DNA of 64,000 bases from the IMG/VR virus record IMGVR_UViG_3300013286_000010, positions 19,093-83,092 of that record; one strand, written 5' to 3'. Below, in pieces: positions 44,686-52,205 of this stretch. The stretch comes from a virus. The notes under the pieces are model-generated. The model worked only from the letters and a program-made list of their open reading frames with translations, was not told the origin of the DNA and made no database searches. The position numbers and the translations under genes are program-made. The stretch's first letter is position 1. The number at the start of each line of letters is the position of its first letter.

Positions 44686-46419
44686 ATGGCAACTTGGAAA
44701 AAATACTTCACCCCCGTTAATACATCAGGTAAACTGAGCCCAGTTAGCGGCAGCATGGGAGGCGGTGGTAGCAATCCTAGCAGAACAAACTATTCTAGCT
44801 ATTTGCCCGATGTATATGCTGGTCATCCAAACCGGTTAGAGCGTTACGGTCAATATGATACAATGGATACAGACAGTGAAGTTAACGCCGCCCTTGATAT
44901 CCTAGCAGAGTTCTGTAGTCAAACCAATGACGAAAACAAAACACCATTTAGTGTTTATTTTAAAGAAAAAGCCACTGCTACTGAAATTAAGATTATTAAA
45001 AAGTATCTACAACAGTGGACTAAACTAAACAAATTTGACACACGCATCTTTAAAATTGTTCGCAATGCGTTCAAATACGGTGATGTATTCTTTGTCCGTG
45101 ACCCAGAAACACAGAGCTGGATGTATATTGATCCTGCTAAAGTAGATAAGATCATTGTTAACGAATCGGAAGGTAAGAAGCCCGAACAATATATGATTCG
45201 TGACTTTAATCCTAACTTAGAAACACTGGCAACTACAGCTATTAACCCAAGTAACTTACACGGTGGTGGCAGTAGTTTTGGCGGCAGTTATGGTACGGGT
45301 CAAGGCGGTGCTGGGGGATCACGCGGCATGGTTGGTTCATTTCCGACCAGCACTAACAGCAGTAGATTTGCAGAGAATCAAAATCAATACGCAATTGATG
45401 CACGACATGTAATCCATATTTCAATGAGCGAAGGGTTAGACAACAACTTTCCTTTTGGCAACAGTTTGATGGAAAGTATCTTTAAAGTATTCAAACAAAA
45501 AGAATTATTAGAAGACGCTATCATTATCTATCGTGTACAACGTGCTCCTGAACGCAGAGTATTCTATATTGACGTTGGTAATATGCCAAGTCACTTGGCA
45601 ATGAGCTTTGTAGAACGTGTTAAAAACGAAGTAAATCAACGCCGTATTCCAAGTACAACAGGTGGAAGTCAGAGTGTTGTGGATGCTGGATATAACCCGT
45701 TAAGCATTAACGAAGATTACTTCTTCCCGCAAACAGCAGAAGGTCGCGGCAGTAAAGTTGAGATCCTACCAGGAGGAACTAACCTAGGAGAGATTGATGA
45801 TCTTAAGTATTTTACTAATAAGCTGTTCCGTGCTCTACGCATACCTAGTTCTTATCTACCTACCGGCAGTGACGATGGAGGATCTAACTTCAATGATGGT
45901 CGTGTTGGAACAGCCTACATCCAAGAATTGCGATTCAACAAGTACTGCGAGCGTCTCCAAAGTCTGTTAAATGGTCCTTTTGACACAGAATTTAAAGTAT
46001 ATTTGCACACCAAAGGCATTAATATTGACAGTAATATCTTTGATGTTCAGTTCAATCCTCCACAAAACTTTGCATCATATCGTCAAAGTGAGATGGATAC
46101 TGCCCGTGTTGCAACCTATTCTACCATGGCTGCTGTGCCGCATATCAGCAAACGCTTTGCACTAAAACGCTTCTTAGGCCTAAGTGCAGAAGAGATTGCA
46201 GAAAACGAAAGCCTATGGAAAGAAGAGAATATTGATGAAGATACTGCATTAAGTGCTAATGCTGAACTACGTAATGCAGGTATTACTGCTAACGGTATGG
46301 CTGGTGATTTGAGTGATTTAAGCAGTGCAGCACCACCTCCGCCTGCTCCGGGTGAAGAAGGAATGGAAGAACCAGGCATGGATCAAGCTGCGGCAACACC
46401 GTCTGCTCCTCCGGCTTAA
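44686..46419 (+). CDS. portal vertex protein gp20
   Basis: 577 residues (T4 524). Hallmarks: NRLERYGQYDTMDTDSEVNA, LDILAEFCSQT, FKYGDVFFVRDP, NNFPFGNSLMESIFKVFKQK, PERRVFYIDVGNMP, LPGGTNLGEIDDL and YFTNKLFRALRIPSSYL. It forms the dodecameric portal through which DNA enters the head. Extra Gly/Ser-rich insertion near 195-225 and a Pro/Ala-rich acidic tail (about 545-577). First gene of the head block, in T4 order. Confidence 0.97.
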   Translation: MATWKKYFTPVNTSGKLSPVSGSMGGGGSNPSRTNYSSYLPDVYAGHPNRLERYGQYDTMDTDSEVNAALDILAEFCSQTNDENKTPFSVYFKEKATATEIKIIKKYLQQWTKLNKFDTRIFKIVRNAFKYGDVFFVRDPETQSWMYIDPAKVDKIIVNESEGKKPEQYMIRDFNPNLETLATTAINPSNLHGGGSSFGGSYGTGQGGAGGSRGMVGSFPTSTNSSRFAENQNQYAIDARHVIHISMSEGLDNNFPFGNSLMESIFKVFKQKELLEDAIIIYRVQRAPERRVFYIDVGNMPSHLAMSFVERVKNEVNQRRIPSTTGGSQSVVDAGYNPLSINEDYFFPQTAEGRGSKVEILPGGTNLGEIDDLKYFTNKLFRALRIPSSYLPTGSDDGGSNFNDGRVGTAYIQELRFNKYCERLQSLLNGPFDTEFKVYLHTKGINIDSNIFDVQFNPPQNFASYRQSEMDTARVATYSTMAAVPHISKRFALKRFLGLSAEEIAENESLWKEENIDEDTALSANAELRNAGITANGMAGDLSDLSSAAPPPPAPGEEGMEEPGMDQAAATPSAPPA

Positions 46420-46421
46420 TG

Positions 46422-46429
46422 AATAAATA
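46422..46429 (+). promoter_or_regulatory. late motif AATAAATA just before the small head gene
   Basis: Lies between the gp20 stop and the next ATG, 5 bases before it. With T4 spacing the start point coincides with the A of the ATG; no Shine-Dalgarno is present. Confidence 0.55.
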
Positions 46430-46434
46430 AGTCT

Positions 46435-46680
46435 ATGCTATTAAGAGAATTCATTTACTTTGACAAGGATCATGCAGATCCGCAAGACGATAACCGGTAT
46501 TTAAGTCAAAATGATACCAGCGTTCTGCGTAAGTCTGACCTACGCAAGACTCGTTTAACATTGAAAATGTTGAATGATCTACGCAAAGCAGGTGATGCTA
46601 GAGAGAAAGAACAAAAAGAAGAACGCGGTTTAATTAGAAAGATGTATGAGATGCCTCCGCCGGAAGCAGCGGCTGCATAA
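46435..46680 (+). CDS. small head-core protein (gp67-position)
   Basis: 81 residues, the size of T4 gp67 (80), and placed between gp20 and the next core gene as gp67 is. N-terminus MLLREFIYFDKDHADPQDDN; then a basic, strongly helical part (LRKSDLRKTRLTLKMLNDLR, KEQKEERGLIRKMYE) and an Ala-rich end. The charge pattern differs from T4 gp67, so the identity rests on position and size. Confidence 0.65.
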   Translation: MLLREFIYFDKDHADPQDDNRYLSQNDTSVLRKSDLRKTRLTLKMLNDLRKAGDAREKEQKEERGLIRKMYEMPPPEAAAA

Positions 46681-46862
46681 ACTGATAGTTTAACTTTTTG
46701 TATCAGCAACTAAATATTTTTAACAAAATTATGTCAATTCAGAGTCAAACTCTGCCTCCTTTAGTCTAAAACGGCTCGTTTTAGGCCTATTTCGTATAAG
46801 TATATCAGAACGGCCGTAAATACGTTACAGCCTTGCCGCTACCTATTAAGGAGAATTTATTA
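46681..46862 (+). promoter_or_regulatory. structured leader before the acidic core gene
   Basis: 182 bases without a gene. It holds a late-like motif ACTAAATA (46709-46716), a CAGAGT-CAA-ACTCTG hairpin (46740-46754), a CTAAAAC-GGCTC-GTTTTAG hairpin (46766-46784) and a palindromic ACGGCCGT near 46810. The gene's Shine-Dalgarno AAGGAG (46848-46853) follows. The hairpins could tune translation or partly stop read-through; none has a U-tract. Confidence 0.5.
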
Positions 46863-47861
46863 ATGTCTACAAAATTTGAACAACTGTTAGACCTTCTAGT
46901 CAATGAAGAACATGAACAAGCCAATGAACTTTTTCATGATATCGTCGTTGAAATGTCTAGAGGTATCTACGAAAACCTAATCGCTGAAGAAGCAGATGAG
47001 GAAGAAGAAATGGATGAGTCCGCAGAGGACGACGAAGAAGAAATGGATGAGTCATCTGAAGAAGAAGACGAGTCTGTTGAAGAAAACATGGATCTAGAAG
47101 ATTCGTACAGCATGGAAGCAGATCCAGATGATGGCTTCGGTGGTGGCGAAGAAGGTGATGCCACTGATGATCTAGGCGCTGAAATTGGTGCCGATGGTGA
47201 TGATATGGGTGGAGAAGAAGGTGGCGAAGACGCTGCTATCTTTGATATCAAGAACGCTATTGCTGAACTAGAAGCTGCATTTGCACAACTAGAAAAAGCC
47301 CAAGGCAGCGAAGAAGCTGGTATGGGAATGGACGGTGATGACAACATGGGCATGGACGGCGAAGATGAGCCAGAAGACGAAATGATGGGCATGGGAATGC
47401 AAGAAGGTCGTCGCGTTACACGTGAATACGTTGAAAAAGTTGGAAACGACTGGGATAAGTCTGGAAGCCAAAAAGCACAAGGTCAATACCTAGGTGCTGG
47501 TACTGGTGAGAAAGATGGTGCTCCGGTTGAAGGCCGTAGCCCAATCAGCTCTGGTAAAGGTAAGCCTAATACAGGCGCTAATGCTAGTAACATTCTAAAG
47601 CCAGCTACAGAGCCAGGCACAAACACAGGAACAAGCCCAGCTGGTAAAGCAGGCGGTTTCTTGAGCGCAGCTAAAGATATGAACACAGGTAACGGTAATG
47701 TTCCTGGCGGCAAGATGGGTGTTAAAAACCTAGCTAAAGTTGCTGGCGGACACGGTGCCGAGAAGAAGGGCAGTGGTCCTGGTCCAGTAGGTTCTGGTAA
47801 AGGCGATAAAGCCGGCCAGACTGATGTTCCAAAAATTCCGCAGTTCTTAAAGAAGCTATAA
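46863..47861 (+). CDS. acidic prohead core protein (gp68-position)
   Basis: 332 residues from ATG 46863, chosen for the AAGGAG 9 bases upstream; a TTG 30 bases earlier is in frame but has no such signal. N-terminal 35 residues (FEQLLDLLVNEEHEQANELF) are helical. Residues 40-180 are extremely acidic (Glu/Asp/Met/Gly runs), and the C-terminal 130 are Gly/Lys/Thr-rich and basic, ending IPQFLKKL. Similar proteins precede gp21 in T4-like phages as prohead core components. Strong charge asymmetry suggests a disordered filler. Confidence 0.75.
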   Translation: MSTKFEQLLDLLVNEEHEQANELFHDIVVEMSRGIYENLIAEEADEEEEMDESAEDDEEEMDESSEEEDESVEENMDLEDSYSMEADPDDGFGGGEEGDATDDLGAEIGADGDDMGGEEGGEDAAIFDIKNAIAELEAAFAQLEKAQGSEEAGMGMDGDDNMGMDGEDEPEDEMMGMGMQEGRRVTREYVEKVGNDWDKSGSQKAQGQYLGAGTGEKDGAPVEGRSPISSGKGKPNTGANASNILKPATEPGTNTGTSPAGKAGGFLSAAKDMNTGNGNVPGGKMGVKNLAKVAGGHGAEKKGSGPGPVGSGKGDKAGQTDVPKIPQFLKKL

Positions 47862-47874
47862 TTAGAGAATTAGG

Positions 47875-48504
47875 ATGAAAGTATCTTACTTAAGAGAACA
47901 CCTGAGTTTTGATCAGTCCGGCATCGTAATGGAGTCGGACGACAAGGATGGTAAAAGCCTTTACCTAAAAGGTATTGCTATCCAAGGTGGAATTCGCAAC
48001 GCGAATCAACGAGTCTACCCAGTAGATGAAATTGAACGTGCTGTAAAGACACTTAATGATCAATTACAAAACGGGTATTCTGTACTTGGTGAAGTTGATC
48101 ATCCTGATGATTTAAAAGTGAATTTGGACCGCGTATCCCATATGATTACTCAAATGTGGATGGAAGGTCCTAATGGATATGGAAAGATGAAAATCCTTCC
48201 TACGCCAATGGGCAATTTAGTACGCACGATGCTTGAAAGCGGTGTAAAACTTGGTGTTAGTTCTCGTGGTAGCGGCAACGTAAACGACGGAAACGGCCAT
48301 GTATCAGATTTTGAGATTATTACGGTGGACGTAGTTGCACAACCAAGTGCTCCTGGCGCTTATCCTACTCCTGTTTATGAGCATCTCATGAACACAAGAG
48401 GTGGAATGAGAGCATATACAGTAGCAACAGAAGTAAAAGAAGATCCAAAGGCCCAGAAATATTTGCAAGAATCCCTTTTGCAAATTATTAAAGGTCTAAA
48501 ATAA
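47875..48504 (+). CDS. prohead protease gp21
   Basis: 209 residues (T4 212). Herpes-protease-like catalytic residues: His76 in GEVDHPDD and Ser129 or Ser130 in LGVSSRGSG. It assembles in the prohead core and then cuts scaffold and capsid proteins after Glu. It lies in T4 order between the core and scaffold genes, with 16 bases to the next start. Confidence 0.96.
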   Translation: MKVSYLREHLSFDQSGIVMESDDKDGKSLYLKGIAIQGGIRNANQRVYPVDEIERAVKTLNDQLQNGYSVLGEVDHPDDLKVNLDRVSHMITQMWMEGPNGYGKMKILPTPMGNLVRTMLESGVKLGVSSRGSGNVNDGNGHVSDFEIITVDVVAQPSAPGAYPTPVYEHLMNTRGGMRAYTVATEVKEDPKAQKYLQESLLQIIKGLK

Positions 48505-48520
48505 GCCCGAGGAGAAATAA

Positions 48521-49606
48521 ATGTTGGACGCATTCAAACAATTAGTTGAGTCAGGTGTAATGACAGAAGAGACAACACAAGTTGTCGAAGCTGCCTTTGC
48601 TGCCAAGATTCAAGAGAATCGCGACCAAGTCACCGCAGAACTTCGTGAAGAATTCGCACAAAAGTATACACATGACAAACAAGTTATGGTAGAAGCGATC
48701 GACAAGATGTTAAGCGACAGATTGGCCGTAGAGATGGCTGAATTGCACAATGACAAGAAGGCTCTAGCTGAAGCAAAAGTAGCATACCAAACACGTATTG
48801 CTGAAGATGCTACCAAGTTAGAAGGTTTCATGATCACGCAATTAGGCAAAGAATTAGTTGAATTTCAAAATGACCGTAAAAAAGTTAGCGAGAATTTCAA
48901 CAAGTTAGAGCAGTTCGTTGTACATGCCCTAGCTAAAGAAATTGGAGAGTTTGCTGTTGATAAGAAGGACCTAGCTGAAACAAAAGTTAAGTTAGTTCGT
49001 GAAGCAAAGAGCAAGTTTGAAGAAATCAAACAAAGTTTCATTAAGCATAGTTCTAAAGTTGTAGAAGGTGTAGTCACTAAAAAGTTGACATCTGAAATCA
49101 AGCAATTGAAAGAAGATATTGACAGTGCTCGCACAAACGATTTTGGTCGTAAGATTTATGAAGCGTTTGCACAAGAATATTCTGGTTCTTATCTAAATGA
49201 GAAGTCTGAAACAAGTAAATTGTTGAAGATCATCGCAAAGAAAGATCAAGAATTATCTGAAGCTAAACAAGTTGTAGCAGAAAAAACTACCATTGTAGAA
49301 TCCAAGGAACGTGAAATTCGTATCCAGAAAGACTTAATGGAACGTAAGGCTGTTATGGCTGAATTATTGGCTCCTTTGGATGCCAGTAAGAGAGAGATTA
49401 TGAAAGAGCTTCTAGAGTCCACAGCGACAAAGAAACTTAACGAGTCTTTCGACAAGTACCTACCAGCAGTGATGGACGGACAGAAAAAATCTGCCCCTAA
49501 AAAGGCGTTAACTGAAAGTTCTGAAGTTACTGGAAATCGTGAAACCAAGCCTGAGGTAGGCTTAGATAACATTTTAGATATCCGCAAATTAGCGGGCCTA
49601 AAATAA
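48521..49606 (+). CDS. prohead scaffold protein gp22
   Basis: 361 residues (T4 gp22 269), almost entirely helical and charged. It begins MLDAFKQLVESGVMTEET and ends in the conserved-looking tail VGLDNILDIRKLAGLK. Repeats of Lys/Glu helices account for the extra length. It forms the internal scaffold around which gp23 assembles and is then degraded by gp21. Good Shine-Dalgarno (GGAG). Confidence 0.93.
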   Translation: MLDAFKQLVESGVMTEETTQVVEAAFAAKIQENRDQVTAELREEFAQKYTHDKQVMVEAIDKMLSDRLAVEMAELHNDKKALAEAKVAYQTRIAEDATKLEGFMITQLGKELVEFQNDRKKVSENFNKLEQFVVHALAKEIGEFAVDKKDLAETKVKLVREAKSKFEEIKQSFIKHSSKVVEGVVTKKLTSEIKQLKEDIDSARTNDFGRKIYEAFAQEYSGSYLNEKSETSKLLKIIAKKDQELSEAKQVVAEKTTIVESKEREIRIQKDLMERKAVMAELLAPLDASKREIMKELLESTATKKLNESFDKYLPAVMDGQKKSAPKKALTESSEVTGNRETKPEVGLDNILDIRKLAGLK

Positions 49607-49630
49607 TTTATATTCAAGGAGACAATTAAA

Positions 49631-50812
49631 ATGTCACAACTATTAAATGAAAGATGGTCAGAGACCAAAGAAGCTCTGCTTGAAGGCCTAACCGGTAACC
49701 GTAAAGCTTCGATGAACGTATGTTTAGAGAATACACGCCGCCATTTGGCTGAAAGCGCAACTGCTGGTGCAACATCTGCTGGTAACGTAGCTACACTTAA
49801 CCGTGTTATTCTACCGGTTATCCGTCGTGTTATGCCTACAGTTATTGCTAACGAAATCATCGGCGTTCAGCCAATGACAGGACCTGTTGCACAGATCCAC
49901 ACTCTACGTGTTCGTTATGCAGATGACGGTCAGAACGTATCAGCAGGTGAAGAAGCATTAAGCCCATTCAAGATTGCTGCTGCTTATTCTGGTAACAACG
50001 TTGATGCTTCTCCAAAAGCACAAACAACTGCTAACCTAGAAGGTACTCCAGGTAAGCGTATGAGCATTCAGATCTTGAAGAGCCCAGTTGAAGCAAAGAG
50101 CCGCAAGCTATCTGCTCGTTGGACTTTTGAAGCTGCTCAAGATGCACAAGCCCAACAAGGTATTGACATCGAAGCAGAAATTATGGCTGCTCTAGCACAA
50201 GAAATTACTGCTGAAATTGACCAAGAAATCCTAGCTAGCCTACGTGGCTTGGCATCTGTTGAAGAAACTTATGACCAATCTCTAGTTAGTGGTACTGCTA
50301 CTTTTGTTGGTGATGAGCACGCTGCTCTTGCTATCCAGATCAATCGCGTAAGCAACTTGATCGCTCAACGTACACGTCGTGGTTCTGGTAACTGGGCTGT
50401 TGTTTCTAACCAGGCTCTAACGATCCTTCAGTCTGCAACAACTAGTGCTTTTGCACGTACTACAGAAGGTACATTCGAAGCTCCTACAAACACAAAGTTT
50501 GTTGGTACATTGAACGGCGCAATGCGCATTTATGTTGACGCATATTTGAGCGATGCAACTGCTCAAAACGACAACCAAGTTCTAATCGGTTACAAAGGTG
50601 CTAGCGAAGCTGATGCGGCTGCATTCTATTGCCCTTACATTCCGTTGATGTCTTCTGGTGTTGTTCTTGATCCAGCAACATTCGAGCCAGTAGTTGGTTT
50701 CTTAACTCGTTACGGTTACGTCGAGTTGACAAACACAGCTTCCAGCTTGGGTAACGCTGCTGACTATCTAGGCAAAGTGTCTATCACTGCTGCTAAAGTT
50801 AGCTTCAAGTAA
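49631..50812 (+). CDS. major capsid protein gp23
   Basis: 393 residues, short against T4 gp23 (521). Family features: RRVMPTVIANEIIGVQPMTG, PVAQIHTLRVRYAD, KSRKLSARWTFEAAQDAQAQ, DIEAEIMAALAQEITAEIDQ, IQINRVSNLIAQRTRRGSGN and the C-terminal FLTRYGYVELTN. The insertion domain of T4 gp23 appears largely absent, giving a compact HK97-fold subunit. Glu-ending sites near the N-terminus (ALLE, residue 18) are candidates for gp21 cleavage. Strong Shine-Dalgarno (AAGGAG), and GCT/GTT-rich codon use unlike its neighbours, as expected for the most abundant protein. A terminator follows. Confidence 0.97.
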   Translation: MSQLLNERWSETKEALLEGLTGNRKASMNVCLENTRRHLAESATAGATSAGNVATLNRVILPVIRRVMPTVIANEIIGVQPMTGPVAQIHTLRVRYADDGQNVSAGEEALSPFKIAAAYSGNNVDASPKAQTTANLEGTPGKRMSIQILKSPVEAKSRKLSARWTFEAAQDAQAQQGIDIEAEIMAALAQEITAEIDQEILASLRGLASVEETYDQSLVSGTATFVGDEHAALAIQINRVSNLIAQRTRRGSGNWAVVSNQALTILQSATTSAFARTTEGTFEAPTNTKFVGTLNGAMRIYVDAYLSDATAQNDNQVLIGYKGASEADAAAFYCPYIPLMSSGVVLDPATFEPVVGFLTRYGYVELTNTASSLGNAADYLGKVSITAAKVSFK

Positions 50813-50836
50813 TCAACTGCTAAAAGCAAAACAATT

Positions 50837-50858
50837 AACCTGCTTCGGCGGGTTTTTT
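50837..50858 (+). terminator. Rho-independent terminator after gp23
   Basis: AACCTGC-TTCG-GCGGGTT stem (50837-50854, one G-U) with a UUCG loop and a run of six T. It ends the head transcript. Confidence 0.9.
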
Positions 50859-50869
50859 GTTGACTATAC

Positions 50870-50877
50870 TATAAATA
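50870..50877 (+). promoter_or_regulatory. late promoter TATAAATA
   Basis: Exact TATAAATA immediately after the gp23 terminator and 71 bases before the next virion gene, which has an AAGGAG Shine-Dalgarno. Textbook placement for a T4-type late promoter. Confidence 0.87.
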
Positions 50878-50948
50878 AACAGTCTAGATTATTATGCTGT
50901 ACCATCAGCGTAGGGCCTAGAACGCCATTAAACTCAAGGAGAAACAAA

Positions 50949-51605
50949 ATGGGACGTCCAATTAAAAAAACATTTTTCGGAAATTTAAACACAGGTGGCG
51001 CAGGAGCTGAAGCTGTTGCATCTGTTACATTATCTACAACATCGTTTGCTGTATCAACATTAACTGTTACAATGACTTTTTCAGCACCGCAGATTGCTGG
51101 TGGAGTAACAGCCGCAGGTACACCTGTAAAAACAGGAAATACTGTTACTAGCGTTACAATTACAGAAGCAGGTTCTGGTTACACCTCTGCACCAACTGTC
51201 GCTTTTACAGGCACTAATATGACAACACAAGGTGCTGGTACTGCTGTGCTAACAAGTGATCGCACCGATGCTATTTCTATTATCTCTTACTTGCCAACTG
51301 CTAGTCAGTCACAAACAGGTGGCGACATTATTAAACAAGAATCTAGTCGTCGTTATCTAGTTCGTAACAGTGACGGTTATGGTCAGTGTACTCTAACTAC
51401 TGGCACATTGACTGCTGGTTTTATGCATATTATTGCTGCTGACTTCTACGGCGGCACATACTATGTAACTAAACTAACTGCTCACAGAGCAGTTTTACAA
51501 GTTAGATCTAACACTAGCTCTTGCATCTACTCTAGTGGCAATGTTGCTCCATGGAACATCACTGCTGCTACAGGCACATACGTAACATTGAATCACACAA
51601 TTTAA
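50949..51605 (+). CDS. virion structural protein, beta-rich, unknown role
   Basis: 218 residues. It begins MGRPIKKTFFGNLNTGGAG, a start I have seen in structural proteins of T4-like phages. Then a Thr/Val-rich beta domain with the motif SVTITEAGSGYTSAPTVAFT, also seen in the giant tail protein, and a C-terminal compact domain (SSRRYLVRNSDGYGQCTLTT, FYGGTYYVTKL). It is transcribed alone between two terminators from an exact late promoter, so it is probably abundant, perhaps a capsid decoration or neck protein. Confidence 0.72.
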   Translation: MGRPIKKTFFGNLNTGGAGAEAVASVTLSTTSFAVSTLTVTMTFSAPQIAGGVTAAGTPVKTGNTVTSVTITEAGSGYTSAPTVAFTGTNMTTQGAGTAVLTSDRTDAISIISYLPTASQSQTGGDIIKQESSRRYLVRNSDGYGQCTLTTGTLTAGFMHIIAADFYGGTYYVTKLTAHRAVLQVRSNTSSCIYSSGNVAPWNITAATGTYVTLNHTI

Positions 51606-51621
51606 TTGTTGCCTACTTGAT

Positions 51622-51646
51622 AAAAGGACTCTTCGGAGTCCTTTTT
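51622..51646 (+). terminator. Rho-independent terminator
   Basis: AAAA-GGACTC-TTCG-GAGTCC-TTTTT: a perfect 6-bp stem with a UUCG loop, extended by A-T pairs, and a T-run. It follows the stop by about 16 bases. Confidence 0.92.
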
Positions 51647-51672
51647 CATTTACTACGCATAGTATCAAATTA

Positions 51673-51680
51673 GGTAAATA
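51673..51680 (+). promoter_or_regulatory. late motif GGTAAATA
   Basis: Same variant as the tail-operon motif. It sits 5 bases before an ATG with no Shine-Dalgarno; with T4 spacing the transcript starts at that ATG. Confidence 0.55.
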
Positions 51681-51685
51681 CTGGT

Positions 51686-52177
51686 ATGACCACTGAATGG
51701 ACGCTTCCCTCAATAATTTCTCAATTTGCCGAAGACGGTGGAGAAACAGCACATATATCCTGGACCGATCAATTTCCGATTAGTACAACGGGATTTCTAA
51801 TGCATATTGCCCGCGCCCCTAGACATGATATACAAATGAAAACGTATTATCTAAAGTTAACAGGATTTAATTTTCGCAATCTTCCAACAACATTGTCTGG
51901 AGTTGAGATGAGAATAACTGCTAGACGCAGAGGTAGAATTATGAACGAGACAATACAATTATGTATTGGTAATCGTGTAAGTGATAACCGTGCAACATTA
52001 CATATTGAACCTGTAGAAGTGTTTGGCGGAGCAACGGACCTATGGTCTATGAAAGATTTATCGTTAGTTGATGTAGCAGATAGTAATTTTGGGGTTGTAG
52101 TTAGACTCCAATCGCACACACATTGGCCCCACAAAGACGCAGCGATAGTAGATGCTGTTGAATTGCGAATTCATTAA
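51686..52177 (+). CDS. virion-type protein of unknown function
   Basis: 163 residues, beta-rich. Motifs: WTLPSIISQFAEDGG, LKLTGFNFRNLPTTLSGVEM and ITARRRGRIMNETIQLCIGN. This looks like a jelly-roll or lectin-like domain. It has no Shine-Dalgarno and follows a late motif by 5 bases, so probably a leaderless late mRNA. It lies between a terminator and the fibre genes. Confidence 0.68.
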   Translation: MTTEWTLPSIISQFAEDGGETAHISWTDQFPISTTGFLMHIARAPRHDIQMKTYYLKLTGFNFRNLPTTLSGVEMRITARRRGRIMNETIQLCIGNRVSDNRATLHIEPVEVFGGATDLWSMKDLSLVDVADSNFGVVVRLQSHTHWPHKDAAIVDAVELRIH

Positions 52178-52180
52178 ACT

Positions 52181-52188
52181 AATAAATA
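52181..52188 (+). promoter_or_regulatory. late motif AATAAATA heading the fibre operon
   Basis: AATAAATAC 17 bases before the first fibre gene, with AAAGGA between. Likely promoter for the 52.2-64 kb operon. Confidence 0.65.
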
Positions 52189-52205
52189 CTCTAAAGGAAT
52201 ATAAA

